Shown piece by piece: positions 26,175 to 36,542 of a stretch of DNA of 54,103 nt. The notes under the pieces are model-generated. The model was not told the DNA's origin, searched no databases, and worked only from the letters and a program-made list of their open reading frames with translations. The position numbers were made by a program, and so were the translations under genes. Position 1 is the first letter of the stretch; every line of letters starts with the position of its first letter. The stretch covers positions 99,032-153,134 of the forward strand of contig JAQSYQ010000004.1 of the NCBI GenBank assembly GCA_029256015.1, read 5' to 3'. Source of the DNA: Gammaproteobacteria bacterium (lineage in GTDB: Bacteria; Pseudomonadota; Gammaproteobacteria; Francisellales; CACEW01).

Positions 26175-27716
26175 TTAGCTACTGGCAGCAACTTTGCTGA
26201 CGACCAAGTCAACAAAATGCGCCACCGTGGCATGAGAAACCTGCAAAATCAAATCTGGGTAAATTCCGAAAATTAAAATGGGGGCTGCCAATAAAATAAA
26301 GACAAACAACTCCAAGCCCGTTACATCTTTCCCTTTAGCCAAGCTGTGATTTTTCACCTCGCCAAATAAAACTCGTTTGTACATCCACAAGGTATAAGCT
26401 GGGGCAATGACCAAGGTAGAGCCTGCCGCTAAAGCTACCCAGAAATTCACTTTAAAGGCCGCTAATATAATTAAAAATTCTCCGACAAAGCCTGAGGTCC
26501 CTGGCAATCCCACATTGGCCATAGCAAACAGCATATAGAAAGCTGCAAATATCGGCATCACGTTGGCCAGACCTCGGTAATCATTGATTTGTCGAGAACC
26601 AAATCTTTGGAAAAGCAAGCTCGCTCCCAAGAACAATGCGCCTGAAGAGAAAGCATGAGCGATCATTTGGAACATCGCCCCCTGCACGCTGATAATAGCC
26701 TCTTCATGAGCAGGGAAGTTAATACCGTTCACTTCACGGACCAATCTAAACACCATGAATATCCCCAAGGTGACAAGACCCATATGGGATACGGAAGAGT
26801 AAGCAATAAGTCGCTTCATGTCTTTTTGAACGATGGTAGCAAAGCCCACATAAACAATTGCAATTAAAGACAAGGCAATCAATAACCAGTCCATGGATTG
26901 AGTAACGCCAGGGACTATCGGCATTGCCAATCGAATAAATCCATAAGCTCCCATCTTAAGCATTAATGCTGCTAATACTACAGAGCCTCCAGCTGGAGCT
27001 TCGGTATGAGCATCAGGCAGCCAGGTATGCACCGGCCACATGGGAATTTTCACCGCAAAAGCCGCCAAGAAGGCTAAAAATACCCAGTTTTGGGTATAGG
27101 GGCTAAGGCTAATATTTTGGAAATCAATAATAGAGAAGCTTCCTGATTTGCCGGCCAAATACAAGAAGGCAATCAGCATAAACACGGAACCCAATAGGGT
27201 ATAAAGGAAAAATTTAATCGCAGCATAGGCCCGGCGTTGGCCACCCCACATCCCGATTCCCAGATACATCGGAATCATTGACGCTTCCCAGAAGCTATAA
27301 AACAAAATCGCATCTAAAGAACAGAATGCTCCGTTCATAATCCCGGTAGAAAATAAAAACACTGCCATATACTGAGCGACGTGATGTTTCACTACTCGCC
27401 AAGCGGCCAGAATAATAATCAGGTTGGTAAAGCAGGTTAAGGCGATAAATAATAGGGAAATGCCGTCCACACCTAAAGCATAACGCAGGCCAAACTGCGG
27501 AATCCAGCTATAGTTCTCCACATACTGCATGTGGTAGGAAGAAGCATCAAAGCCCATATAAAGCGGCACACATAAGCCTAATGTAGCCACTGCAAACAGC
27601 AAAGCCACCCAGCGCGGCAGCACCGTACCGGAATGTATTTTAGACAGCATTAAAACCAGCATGCCGCCTACGATAGGCAGCCAAATCAACAGGCTTAATA
27701 AATAATTCGCCAGCAT
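26175..27716 (-). CDS. nuoM: NADH-quinone oxidoreductase subunit M
   Basis: Antiporter-like proton-pumping subunit, 513 residues with about 14 membrane helices. Typical blocks are RYALGVDGISLLFIALT, FYSFWEASMIPMYLGIGMWGG with the key Glu of helix 5, FAVKIPMWPVHTWLPDAHTEAP with the conserved Lys, and KRLIAYSSVSHMG. AAGGA precedes the ATG. It lies 9 bp from nuoL. Confidence 0.98.
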   Translation of the reverse strand: MLANYLLSLLIWLPIVGGMLVLMLSKIHSGTVLPRWVALLFAVATLGLCVPLYMGFDASSYHMQYVENYSWIPQFGLRYALGVDGISLLFIALTCFTNLIIILAAWRVVKHHVAQYMAVFLFSTGIMNGAFCSLDAILFYSFWEASMIPMYLGIGMWGGQRRAYAAIKFFLYTLLGSVFMLIAFLYLAGKSGSFSIIDFQNISLSPYTQNWVFLAFLAAFAVKIPMWPVHTWLPDAHTEAPAGGSVVLAALMLKMGAYGFIRLAMPIVPGVTQSMDWLLIALSLIAIVYVGFATIVQKDMKRLIAYSSVSHMGLVTLGIFMVFRLVREVNGINFPAHEEAIISVQGAMFQMIAHAFSSGALFLGASLLFQRFGSRQINDYRGLANVMPIFAAFYMLFAMANVGLPGTSGFVGEFLIILAAFKVNFWVALAAGSTLVIAPAYTLWMYKRVLFGEVKNHSLAKGKDVTGLELFVFILLAAPILIFGIYPDLILQVSHATVAHFVDLVVSKVAASS

Positions 27717-27725
27717 GAATTTTCC

Positions 27726-29693
27726 TTATTTCTGTAGATACAGCCAGCCTAGCATCAAGGCCAAGCCTACAATTACCGCAAAAGCATAGTGATACAAATA
27801 ACCGCTTTGCAACTTACGCAACATATTTCCTAAAGTTCTTACCGATTTGGCCGAACCGTTAACAATTCCCTTATCGATAATGAATACATCACCGACTCGC
27901 CATAAAATAAATCCGACCACTCGGGAACCACCTCCAAATATAAAGTCATAAGCCGCATCGACTCCATATTTGTGTTTAATGAACAAATACAGCCAAGAGA
28001 ACCAACGGCTCAAACGCTCTGGAACACTGGGGTAAATCACGTAGCAAACATAGCTTAAACCAATCCCTAATAGGCCTAATAGGAAAGGCAGGCTGATAAT
28101 ACCATGCCCTAAAAATTGCCAGCTAGAAGTATAAGACTGCTGTAATTGACCCACCACGTTATGCTGTGGCAAGACGACTATGCTGCTTCCAAAAAAGCCG
28201 TTTAAAGCAGGTTCGAAAAATATCATCCCCGCTAACAGGGTAGGAATGCTTAGCAGAATTAATGGAATAATAATGGAAAGCGGAGACTCATGAATATGGG
28301 CTTTTACCTCATCAGACATGCGCTCTTTGCCATGGAATACCATAAAAAACATTCTAAAGGTATATAAAGCCGTCACAAAGGTACCGGCTACCAACATCCA
28401 GCCGCATAGCCTGTGAGCATGAAGGGTGGAGTTTTGCACGGCTTCGATAATCAAATCTTTTGAGTAGAATCCGGCAAAAGGTGGAATCGCACATAGGGCT
28501 AAAGCGCCAAGCAACATACACCAGTAGGTAATCGGCATATATTTCCTTAAGCCGCCCATTTTTCTGATGTCTTGTTCGTGGTGCATACCAATGATCACGG
28601 AACCCGCAGCCAAGAACAGCAAAGCTTTAAACGCAGCGTGAGTCATTAAATGAAACAAGCCTAAAGAATAAGCGGACACACCTTGAGCGGCTATCATATA
28701 GCCCAGCTGAGACAGGGTAGAATAAGCTACCACTCTTTTAATATCGTTTTGAACTATGCCGATAATTCCCATAAACAATGCGGTAATAGAGCCGACGATT
28801 AATACCGTGCTTAAGGCCACATCGGAATATTCAAACAACGGGGACAGCCTTGCCAGCATAAATACGCCGGCTGTTACCATGGTTGCAGCATGGATCAAAG
28901 CAGAAATGGGAGTGGGGCCTTCCATTGATCCCTCAAGCCAAATATGCAGCGGAACTTGAGCAGACTTACCGATAGCACCGACAAACAGCAGTAAACAGAT
29001 AACGGTAATAATATTAGCGGTGTGCATACCCCAGTAGTACATCCAAGGATGGCTTGCTACCACGGCTGGAATTTTTGCGAAAACTTGAGCGTAGTCTAGC
29101 GATCCAAAAAACATTAATACTGCCGCAATCCCAAGCAAAAATCCGATATCCCCTACCCTGTTGGCAATAAAGGCTTTTAAGCTGGCGTAGTTAGCGCTTT
29201 CTTTTTTAAACCAGAAGCCGATCAGTAAATAAGATACAAGACCTACCGCTTCCCAACCGAAAAACAACAAGAGAAAGTTATTGGCCATCACCAAAGAAAG
29301 CATGGCAAAAGTAAAGCCTGAAATATAGCTGAAAAATCTTTGGTAGCCCGGATCGCCTTCCATATAGCCCATCGAGTAGATATGCACCAATAAGGAAACG
29401 AAGTTGACCACTACCAGCATAAACACGGTAATAGTATCGATTAAAAAGCCGATGTTAAAACTTAAATTATTGAACACTGCCCAGCTAAAGACATTGAAGT
29501 TCAATGCAGGGTTTTGCTGAATCACAATGTAATCAAACAGGTAGCAAGAAAGACCAAAGGAAACCAGCATTAAACCGATGGTCACTATATTGGTCGCGCG
29601 AATACCGATTACTTTACCTAATAGGCCGGCAATTAAGCATCCCAATAAAGGCGCTAGCAATAATATCAATGCAATCACTTGAATGTGCGCCAT
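27726..29693 (-). CDS. nuoL: NADH-quinone oxidoreductase subunit L
   Basis: The distal antiporter-like subunit of complex I, 655 residues. It shows the conserved FFGWEAVGLVSYLLIGFW segment, GKSAQVPLHIWLEGSMEGPT with the Lys and acidic residues of the half-channel, and KRVVAYSTLSQLGYM. The C-terminal part has the long lateral helix region (about 550-610) and a last membrane helix. AGGGG before the ATG; 3 bp from nuoK. No truncation. Confidence 0.98.
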   Translation of the reverse strand: MAHIQVIALILLLAPLLGCLIAGLLGKVIGIRATNIVTIGLMLVSFGLSCYLFDYIVIQQNPALNFNVFSWAVFNNLSFNIGFLIDTITVFMLVVVNFVSLLVHIYSMGYMEGDPGYQRFFSYISGFTFAMLSLVMANNFLLLFFGWEAVGLVSYLLIGFWFKKESANYASLKAFIANRVGDIGFLLGIAAVLMFFGSLDYAQVFAKIPAVVASHPWMYYWGMHTANIITVICLLLFVGAIGKSAQVPLHIWLEGSMEGPTPISALIHAATMVTAGVFMLARLSPLFEYSDVALSTVLIVGSITALFMGIIGIVQNDIKRVVAYSTLSQLGYMIAAQGVSAYSLGLFHLMTHAAFKALLFLAAGSVIIGMHHEQDIRKMGGLRKYMPITYWCMLLGALALCAIPPFAGFYSKDLIIEAVQNSTLHAHRLCGWMLVAGTFVTALYTFRMFFMVFHGKERMSDEVKAHIHESPLSIIIPLILLSIPTLLAGMIFFEPALNGFFGSSIVVLPQHNVVGQLQQSYTSSWQFLGHGIISLPFLLGLLGIGLSYVCYVIYPSVPERLSRWFSWLYLFIKHKYGVDAAYDFIFGGGSRVVGFILWRVGDVFIIDKGIVNGSAKSVRTLGNMLRKLQSGYLYHYAFAVIVGLALMLGWLYLQK

Positions 29694-29696
29694 GTC

Positions 29697-30002
29697 TTAC
29701 CCCTTCAATGCATCTAAATCTTGGATATTAATAGAACGTTTGGTCCTGAAAATGACCACCAAGATAGCCAAGCCAATAGCTGCTTCTGCCGCCGCAACCG
29801 TTAATACGAAAAATACAAAAATCTGTCCCGATATATCGTTGAGATAATGAGAAAATGCGATAAAGTTGGTATTGACCGCAAGCAGCATCAGCTCAAGCGA
29901 CATCAACAAAACAATCATGTTTTTACGGTTTAAAATAATACCGGCTATGCTAATTCCAAATAAAATGGCGCCTAAGACCAAATACTGAGAAAGACTTATC
30001 AT
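29697..30002 (-). CDS. nuoK: NADH-quinone oxidoreductase subunit K
   Basis: Small three-helix membrane subunit, 101 residues. The two conserved glutamates are visible: [10 protein letters not shown] in helix 2 and the [13 protein letters not shown] stretch in helix 3. The start overlaps the nuoJ stop by 4 bases (ATGA). Confidence 0.98.
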   Translation of the reverse strand: MISLSQYLVLGAILFGISIAGIILNRKNMIVLLMSLELMLLAVNTNFIAFSHYLNDISGQIFVFFVLTVAAAEAAIGLAILVVIFRTKRSINIQDLDALKG

Positions 30003-30622
30003 GAACTCTCTCCTTCTGAATGAGGTTTTTCAGCCGGCATTTTAATAATGCTCAAGCGATCTTTGGCTTGAACGGCAACCTGCTTGCTTGGGATTTGTGA
30101 CTTAGTACCGGGACGATGTCCTCTGAAAGTCAAAGTAATGGCTGCAATCATGGCTGCCAACAAAATGACTGCGGCAATTTCAAACGGATAAAGATAATTG
30201 CTGAAAAGACTCATACCGAGCTCTTGAATATTACTGTAGTCGCCAGCATGAGCTGCGGGTGCGGGGAAATAATTCGGACCAAAATGCCCTGGGCCCACTG
30301 CCCAAACCAAGATCGCGATAATACCGGTGCCTGCCACGACAGCAACCGGCCAATATCGTACAAAGCCGGCTTTAAGCTCAGCCACATCGACGTCCAGCAT
30401 CATCACCACGAACAGGAACAAGACCATAACCGCGCCGACATAAACGACTATAAGCACCAAGGATAAAAATTCAGCTTCTAACAACATCCATAATGCGGCT
30501 GCCGACACGAAAGCTGATACCAAGCTTAATACAGCCCGGACTGGGTTTTTGGAGCTAATCACCATTAAAGCGCTTAGCACGCAGATGCTCGCAAAGATAT
30601 AAAACAAGACTTCAGTTGCCAT
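29999..30622 (-). CDS. nuoJ: NADH-quinone oxidoreductase subunit J
   Basis: Membrane subunit with five helices, 207 residues. The conserved [21 protein letters not shown] region, which carries the pi-bulge helix 3 of the family, is at about residues 57-77. Residues 170-207 form a polar cytoplasmic tail. AAGGAAG precedes the ATG; 8 bp from nuoI. Confidence 0.98.
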   Translation of the reverse strand: MATEVLFYIFASICVLSALMVISSKNPVRAVLSLVSAFVSAAALWMLLEAEFLSLVLIVVYVGAVMVLFLFVVMMLDVDVAELKAGFVRYWPVAVVAGTGIIAILVWAVGPGHFGPNYFPAPAAHAGDYSNIQELGMSLFSNYLYPFEIAAVILLAAMIAAITLTFRGHRPGTKSQIPSKQVAVQAKDRLSIIKMPAEKPHSEGESS

Positions 30623-30630
30623 ACACTTCC

Positions 30631-31122
30631 TTAACGATAAGGTCTATCTAGTTCACGGTCTTTGGCAATAATGCGCTCTTGCCAATCACCGACTGCCAAC
30701 AGTTTTTGTTTGGTCATAATATTTTCGCCGCGATGTTCTATCGAATAATCCGAAATTCGGGTCAAGACGATGGAGTCCACCGGACAAGATTCTTCACAAA
30801 ACCCGCAGTATATACATTTAAACAAATCAATATCATACATAGTGGTTCTTCTTGAACCATCTTCTGCACGAGGTCCTGCCTCAATGGTAATTGCAAGAGC
30901 CGGGCAAACCGCTTCGCATAGTTTACAGGCGATGCAGCGCTCTTCTCCATTAGGATAGCGGCGCAATGCGTGCAAACCCCTAAATCTTGGAGAAGTAGGA
31001 GTTTTCTCTTCAGGAAACTGTACGGTAATTTTTTTTGTAAAGAAGTATCTTCCGGTCAGTTTTAACCCGACTAAAAGCTCCCAGAGCAAAAATGTTTTAA
31101 AAAAATGTTTTATTCTATTCAT
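30631..31122 (-). CDS. nuoI: NADH-quinone oxidoreductase subunit I
   Basis: Peripheral-arm subunit binding clusters N6a and N6b. Two ferredoxin-type motifs are intact: [16 protein letters not shown] and [16 protein letters not shown], at about residues 61-76 and 100-115. An N-terminal amphipathic helix ([13 protein letters not shown]) contacts the membrane arm. 163 residues; GGGAGG lies 6 nt before the ATG. Confidence 0.98.
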   Translation of the reverse strand: MNRIKHFFKTFLLWELLVGLKLTGRYFFTKKITVQFPEEKTPTSPRFRGLHALRRYPNGEERCIACKLCEAVCPALAITIEAGPRAEDGSRRTTMYDIDLFKCIYCGFCEESCPVDSIVLTRISDYSIEHRGENIMTKQKLLAVGDWQERIIAKDRELDRPYR

Positions 31123-31132
31123 TCATGCCTCC

Positions 31133-32164
31133 CTAGCTTCCGGCAATCTGCAAGAACCAAGGACCTACTTGGAATTTCACCATAAAAGCTACCACGATTA
31201 CCCACACCAAAGTGAGCGGTAAAAAGACTTTCCAACCCAAACGCATAATCTGGTCATAGCGATATCTTGGGAAAGATGCCCTAAACCACAGATAGCAAAA
31301 CAAAAACAGGCTAACTTTAGCCAATAACCAAATAATGCCGGGGACCCATGACAGCCATTCCCCTACATAAGGGATACCGTCAAATGGTGAGAGCCAGCCC
31401 CCCAAAAAGAAAATGCTAATTAAGGTGGAAACCAAAATCATATTGGCATATTCAGCCAAGAAGAACATTGCAAAGCGCATTCCCGAATATTCTACATGCA
31501 CACCTGCCACAATCTCAGACTCGCCTTCCACTACGTCAAACGGCGCTCGGTTGGTTTCAGCAATACCCGAAACCCAATACACTATAAATAATGGAAACAA
31601 TGGGATGATAAACCAGTGCCATACGCCGCCTTGCTGGGACAATACGATTTGGCTTAAATTTAAACTGCCGGCTGCAATCAATACGCCAATTAGAGCGAAA
31701 CCCATAGCCAGCTCATAGGAAACCATTTGAGCGGAGGCACGCAATGCACCATATAAAGCGTATTTAGAGTTAGAAGCCCAACCGGCGATAATAAAGCCAT
31801 AAATTCCCAGTGAGGTCATCGCAAATATATATAAAAGACCGGCATTGATATTGGCAAGCACCATGTGAGCGCTAAAGGGAATCACTGCCCAGGCTGAAAG
31901 CGCAGTGACGAAAGTTAAAATAGGCGCAATCGCAAACAAATATGAGCTAGCTCGAGTAGGGACTATAATTTCTTTGAAAAACAGCTTTAAACCATCAGCA
32001 ATAGGCTGCAATAGTCCAAATACACCCACTCGGTTTGGGCCGATCCTGTTTTGGATATAACCGATTACCTTACGCTCAGCAAAAGTTAAATACGCAACCG
32101 CGCCTAAAAGCACTGCTACTATAATTAAGATTTTTAATACGATCCACGCAATTGCCATCATCAT
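31133..32164 (-). CDS. nuoH: NADH-quinone oxidoreductase subunit H
   Basis: Membrane subunit that helps form the quinone-binding site, 343 residues with eight helices. Family blocks include [18 protein letters not shown] at about 29-46, [17 protein letters not shown], the acidic loop [24 protein letters not shown] given here only in part ([16 protein letters not shown]), and [18 protein letters not shown] near the end. The start has three consecutive ATGs with a weak AAGG upstream, so it may be 3 or 6 bases shorter. Confidence 0.98.
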   Translation of the reverse strand: MMMAIAWIVLKILIIVAVLLGAVAYLTFAERKVIGYIQNRIGPNRVGVFGLLQPIADGLKLFFKEIIVPTRASSYLFAIAPILTFVTALSAWAVIPFSAHMVLANINAGLLYIFAMTSLGIYGFIIAGWASNSKYALYGALRASAQMVSYELAMGFALIGVLIAAGSLNLSQIVLSQQGGVWHWFIIPLFPLFIVYWVSGIAETNRAPFDVVEGESEIVAGVHVEYSGMRFAMFFLAEYANMILVSTLISIFFLGGWLSPFDGIPYVGEWLSWVPGIIWLLAKVSLFLFCYLWFRASFPRYRYDQIMRLGWKVFLPLTLVWVIVVAFMVKFQVGPWFLQIAGS

Positions 32165-32167
32165 TTT

Positions 32168-34561
32168 TTACGCCTTGCTTATACTAATCGTTCCAAAAGC
32201 TTCACCCAGTAAAGCGGTTTCGGGCAAGCCGCTTGGAATCCATACACAGTGGTCTGCTATTTTATCATCGATCACTAAGGGCAGGACTAACTCCTGACCA
32301 TGAGACTGTTTCACTTTAGCTTTATCAGCATCACCCAGATTGAGCTGTTTGGCCAAGTTGGAGTTGATTCTAATGACTGCCTGGTTCTTCATCAATGCTG
32401 TTTTTTGTAAAGAAGGCGCTCTTCTCACCAAAGCATCCGTTGCATAAATAGGATGAGAGCCTATTCTCACCAATTTTTGAGCGCGTTCCGGCAGCTGAGT
32501 AGGCAATTCCCATGCCTCATTACGGGTCGCGATTCTGCTAATATAAGATTTTAATTCCTGCAGCACTTCCTCGCTGGAAAGGTAAGCAAAGCCTGGGAGT
32601 GCAAACATATTCCCTAGCACTCGAACGACTTTCCACGCAGGTTTAGCTTCGCCAAGCGTATTGGCAACCCCTCTAAATGACTGCCATTCTCCCATAGCGT
32701 TGACATAGGTGCCTGAGGTTTCAGTAAAGGCCGCTACCGGTAAAATCACATCAGCATAGTGTAATAAAGCGGGACTTTTAAACGGAGTCATCGCCACCAC
32801 AAAGTCAGCCGCATTTAAGCTGTCGACTGCTCTTTGACCATAAGCACTGTCCAGCTCTGCTTCCAGATTTAGCAAGCAGTAAGCCATTATTCCGGCTTTA
32901 GGATTGAGCAGCTCTGAAGCATTTAAGCCCTTTTTGCTGGCATTGGTGGAAGCCGGCCCCCGATGAGGCACCGCTCCAGCTAACCAAGCTCCTGCACTGT
33001 TAGCGCCCGGAGTCAGCATACCGCCTTTTGCTTTCAAGGCCGCTTTAATAGTACTTAATAAAGCATTGATAATCGAAGCATGCGGATGAGCTATTGCAAT
33101 ATTGCCCGATAAAATCACGGGGTTTTCAGCTTCCATTAAAGTTTTTGCTGCTTTTTGCACGGCCTCAGTAGGCTGAACTTGGAAAACCAGTCCTGCTAAT
33201 TTGCTGTCGATGTTTTTATGCTGAGATACGGCCTTGGCTAAAGCCGCCACTGTCCAAAGCATTTCATCTAAATTGGCTTTTAGCTCATGCTGCACTTCAT
33301 AAATATAAGAATAAGCCTCAGGATTAACTGCAATAACTTTAGCGCCCTGTAATGAAGCCTTTCTGATTCGATGGTTTAATAAAGGCTGCTCATATCTAAA
33401 ATTGCCGCCGATCATTAAAACGCAGTCAGCATTTTCAACATCCGCTAAGCTGCAATCTAAGCCGGGGAACATTCCGGCCTGATCCTGATGAGAAAAATCG
33501 TTTTGATAGACTCGGTGGTCAACGTTGCCGCTGCCTATGCCGCGCATCATTTTTTGAAGCAGATAAAGTTCTTCTGTGCTGCTGTTAGGAGAAGCCAAGG
33601 CTGCAATTTTTTCAACGCCATGCTCTTGTTTTACTTGCTCCAATTTTTGTTTAGCAAATTCTAAAGCTTCATGCCAGTCAGTCTCAACCCAAGTGCCATT
33701 GCGCTTGATCATGGGCTTTGTAGCACGGTCTTCATGCTTTAAGCCTTCATAGCTGTAACGGTCTCTGTCTGAGATCCAAACTTCGTTAATGCTTTCATTT
33801 TCACGAGGTACAACGCGCATCACTTCATAGCGTCTGGTGTGAACATAAATATTAGAGCCGATGCAGTCATGCGGTGAAACAGCAGGATTGGCCTGCATTT
33901 CCCACGCCCTGGCTTTATATCTAAAAGGCTTGGAGGTTAAAGCACCTACCGGGCAAAGATCAATCACATTGCCAGATAATTCGGAATCTACGTTATCACC
34001 TAAAAAGGTGCCGATTTCAGAGCGGTCGCCGCGATTTAATAAACCCAGCTCCCGCATACCGGCGATTTCAATACCAAATCTTACGCAGCGGCTGCATTGA
34101 ATACACCGAGTTAAATCGGTTTCAACCAAAGGGCCGATATCTTTATCGGGAATGGAGCGTTTACCTTCAGTGTAGCGAGATATATCTTTACCATAACCCA
34201 AAGACACATCCTGAAGCTCACATTCTCCGCCTTGATCGCAGATAGGGCAGTCCAAAGGGTGGTTAATTAATAAAAATTCCATCACCGACTTTTGATAGGC
34301 AATGGCTTTTTCAGATTTGGTGCGAACGATCATGCCGTCTGTAACGGGAGTCGCGCAAGCAGGCAAGGGCTTTCTTGAGTTTTCAACGTCAACCAGACAC
34401 ATTCTGCAGTTGGCAGCAACCGATAGCTTTTTATGATAGCAAAAGCGAGGAATGACAATACCCGCGTTGTCCGCAGCTTCAATAATCATGCTGCCCTGTG
34501 GGACTTCCAATGCTTGATTATCGATATTAATTTTAACTTTTGGTGTTTCGTTACTGCTCAC
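32168..34561 (-). CDS. nuoG: NADH-quinone oxidoreductase subunit G
   Basis: Largest peripheral-arm subunit, carrying a [2Fe-2S] and several [4Fe-4S] clusters. The N-terminal ferredoxin domain has CRMCLVDVENSRKPLPACAT; then CPICDQGGECELQD; then CIQCSRCVRFGIEIAG; the remainder (about 220-797) is a molybdopterin-oxidoreductase-like domain without the cofactor role. Two GTG starts, at 34570 and 34561, are in frame. AGGTGA lies 6 nt before the second, so that is chosen (797 residues), although the first is also possible. A family B repeat separates it from nuoF. Confidence 0.96.
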   Translation of the reverse strand: MSSNETPKVKINIDNQALEVPQGSMIIEAADNAGIVIPRFCYHKKLSVAANCRMCLVDVENSRKPLPACATPVTDGMIVRTKSEKAIAYQKSVMEFLLINHPLDCPICDQGGECELQDVSLGYGKDISRYTEGKRSIPDKDIGPLVETDLTRCIQCSRCVRFGIEIAGMRELGLLNRGDRSEIGTFLGDNVDSELSGNVIDLCPVGALTSKPFRYKARAWEMQANPAVSPHDCIGSNIYVHTRRYEVMRVVPRENESINEVWISDRDRYSYEGLKHEDRATKPMIKRNGTWVETDWHEALEFAKQKLEQVKQEHGVEKIAALASPNSSTEELYLLQKMMRGIGSGNVDHRVYQNDFSHQDQAGMFPGLDCSLADVENADCVLMIGGNFRYEQPLLNHRIRKASLQGAKVIAVNPEAYSYIYEVQHELKANLDEMLWTVAALAKAVSQHKNIDSKLAGLVFQVQPTEAVQKAAKTLMEAENPVILSGNIAIAHPHASIINALLSTIKAALKAKGGMLTPGANSAGAWLAGAVPHRGPASTNASKKGLNASELLNPKAGIMAYCLLNLEAELDSAYGQRAVDSLNAADFVVAMTPFKSPALLHYADVILPVAAFTETSGTYVNAMGEWQSFRGVANTLGEAKPAWKVVRVLGNMFALPGFAYLSSEEVLQELKSYISRIATRNEAWELPTQLPERAQKLVRIGSHPIYATDALVRRAPSLQKTALMKNQAVIRINSNLAKQLNLGDADKAKVKQSHGQELVLPLVIDDKIADHCVWIPSGLPETALLGEAFGTISISKA

Positions 34562-34582
34562 TGTGCTCACCTATTTGTAATA

Positions 34583-34622
34583 CCCCTCACCCAATCCTCT
34601 CCCACAAGGGGAGAGGCGGCTT
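34583..34622. repeat. family B palindromic repeat, copy 1 (nuoF/nuoG gap)
   Basis: CCCTCACCCAATCCTCTCCC-ACAAG-GGGAGAGG contains an 8-bp perfect stem (34596-34603 with 34609-34616). It fills most of the gap between the nuoF stop and the nuoG start inside the operon. The same sequence recurs inverted at 36499-36537. Confidence 0.75.
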
Positions 34623-34623
34623 T

Positions 34624-35907
34624 TTAGAGGTTCAACATGCTTCTTTTGTGCTCTATGTAATAATCAAACTCGGCCCGATATTTCGCAATATAACTTTGTA
34701 CCGGCCAAGCCGCCGCATCTCCCAAACCACAAATGGTATGGCCTTCAATTTTGCCAGCCACATCTAATAACTTTTCTACGTCTCCAGCTTGGGCCTTTCC
34801 ATCGATAAAACGATGAAGCATTCTGGTCATCCAGCCGGTTCCCTCACGACATGGAGTACATTGGCCGCAAGACTCATCGTAGTAAAAGTGGGAAATTCTC
34901 CACAAAGCTTTCACCATATCGGTGGTTTCATCCATAACCACTACTGCGCCTGAACCTAACATGGATCCCGCTTTAGCGAGCGAGTCGAAGTCCATATTCA
35001 GTTCCATCATGACATCGCCTGGGATAATTTTGGAAGAGCTTCCACCAGGAATTACTGCTTTGATTCTTCTGCCGTTTAATACTCCACCGGCCATGGCCAA
35101 GAGCTCTCTAAAAGGCGTGCCCAATGGAATTTCAAAGTTGCCGGGTTTGTTGACATGCCCTGATACGGAGAAGCACTTCATGCCGCCATTATTGGCAACC
35201 CCTAAATCGGCAAACCATTTACCACCGTGCTGCAAAATAACAGGAACAGAAGCATAGGTTTCGGTATTGTTAATATTGGTAGGTCTTCCATACAAACCGT
35301 GGTTAGCTGGGAAAGGGGGTTTGAAGCGAGGCCAGCCCTTTTTTCCTTCCAATGAATTCAGTAGCGCGGTCTCTTCTCCGCAGATATAAGCACCTGCCCC
35401 AATGCAGTTATGCATTTGAAAGTTAACGCCTGAACCTAAAATATTGTCGCCAAGCAATCCTGCGGCACGGGCTTCTTCCAGCGCTTTTTCAATTGCGTAG
35501 AAAGGTTCCCAATATTCGCCCCTTATATAGTTATAGCCCACCGTGGCATTCATTACATAGCCAGCGATGGCAATTCCCTCGATGACCTGATGAGGGTTGT
35601 ATCTTAAAATATCTCGGTCTTTACAGGTTCCTGGCTCACTCTCGTCCGAGTTGCAAACCACATATTTTTGGCCAGGTGCATTGCGAGGCACAAAGCTCCA
35701 CTTTAGTCCGGTTGGAAAGCCCGCACCGCCGCGGCCACGAAGTCCTGAAAGCTTTAATTCTTCGATAATTTTTTCAGCTGGAATTTTTTCCGCCAAGATT
35801 TTACGCCAAGTGGAATAACCGCCCACGCTCTCATAGGTCGCTAAGGAGGCGGGGTTTTCTTTTCCAAGCGTTCTGTAACAAACTTCGTTTTGTCTTATCG
35901 TGTTCAT
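34624..35907 (-). CDS. nuoF: NADH-quinone oxidoreductase subunit F
   Basis: NADH- and FMN-binding subunit, 427 residues. The NADH-binding Gly-rich motif is [16 protein letters not shown], and the FMN region includes [14 protein letters not shown] and [18 protein letters not shown]. The N3 [4Fe-4S] ligands are in [15 protein letters not shown] plus the late Cys in [16 protein letters not shown]. The ATG overlaps the nuoE stop (TAATG), indicating coupling. Confidence 0.98.
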   Translation of the reverse strand: MNTIRQNEVCYRTLGKENPASLATYESVGGYSTWRKILAEKIPAEKIIEELKLSGLRGRGGAGFPTGLKWSFVPRNAPGQKYVVCNSDESEPGTCKDRDILRYNPHQVIEGIAIAGYVMNATVGYNYIRGEYWEPFYAIEKALEEARAAGLLGDNILGSGVNFQMHNCIGAGAYICGEETALLNSLEGKKGWPRFKPPFPANHGLYGRPTNINNTETYASVPVILQHGGKWFADLGVANNGGMKCFSVSGHVNKPGNFEIPLGTPFRELLAMAGGVLNGRRIKAVIPGGSSSKIIPGDVMMELNMDFDSLAKAGSMLGSGAVVVMDETTDMVKALWRISHFYYDESCGQCTPCREGTGWMTRMLHRFIDGKAQAGDVEKLLDVAGKIEGHTICGLGDAAAWPVQSYIAKYRAEFDYYIEHKRSMLNL

Positions 35908-36407
35908 TATTTTGCTTCATCCAAAATCTTGTCGACTTTTTCGGGGGTCAGATTTTCATGATAGTCTTTGTTTAGCTGCAACATAGGCGCGTTAATACAA
36001 GCTCCAAGACATTCAAATTCTTTCAAGGTGAACTTGCCGTCTGGAGTAGTTTGGCCTTTTTTGATACAGAGCTTTTTCTCAATATGCTCCATGATATCTT
36101 CTGCGCCACGAAGCATACAGGCAATATTGGTGCAAACATAAATTTTATTGCGTCCGCAAGGTTTTGCGTCATACATCGAGTAAAAACTTACCACTTCATA
36201 CACCGCAATACTTGGCATATCAAGATAGACTGCCACCGCTTCAATGAGCTCAGGGCTTAAGTAACCTTGGTTTTCATCCTGCACTATATGCAAAGCAGCC
36301 AATACAGCAGACTGCTTTTGATTGGCTGGGAATTTTTTGACCCAGTGATCAATCTGCTTCATAGCGCTTTCTGATAGCTGCGCGGGTTTAATGGGATGTT
36401 CTGACAC
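35907..36407 (-). CDS. nuoE: NADH-quinone oxidoreductase subunit E
   Basis: Thioredoxin-fold subunit with the N1a [2Fe-2S] cluster. Ligands are seen as [10 protein letters not shown] (two Cys, spaced as in the family) and [14 protein letters not shown]. Length is 166 residues. The start codon is GTG with GAGGA upstream. The 135-bp gap to nuoD on its upstream side contains a family B repeat. Confidence 0.97.
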   Translation of the reverse strand: MSEHPIKPAQLSESAMKQIDHWVKKFPANQKQSAVLAALHIVQDENQGYLSPELIEAVAVYLDMPSIAVYEVVSFYSMYDAKPCGRNKIYVCTNIACMLRGAEDIMEHIEKKLCIKKGQTTPDGKFTLKEFECLGACINAPMLQLNKDYHENLTPEKVDKILDEAK

Positions 36408-36498
36408 TTTTTAATCCTCGATCTATTGGCCTGATTAAACCAATTAGCATTCCTATTTTTAATTACTCAAATAACACATCATTCATTCCCTCTTACTT

Positions 36499-36537
36499 CT
36501 CCTCGCCCCTTGTGGGAGAGGACCAAGGAGAGGGTTG
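36499..36537. repeat. family B palindromic repeat, copy 2 (nuoE/nuoD gap)
   Basis: CTCCTCGCCCCTTGTGGGAG followed by AGGACCAAGGAGAGGGTTG matches the reverse complement of the copy at 34583-34622 at most positions. It stands next to the nuoD stop, inside the operon. Confidence 0.7.
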
Positions 36538-36542
36538 ATGAA

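Noticed and set aside
34583..36537. CRISPR-like pair of repeats in nuo
   Set aside because: Only two copies in inverted orientation, 1.9 kb apart with coding genes between; these are palindromic intergenic repeats.
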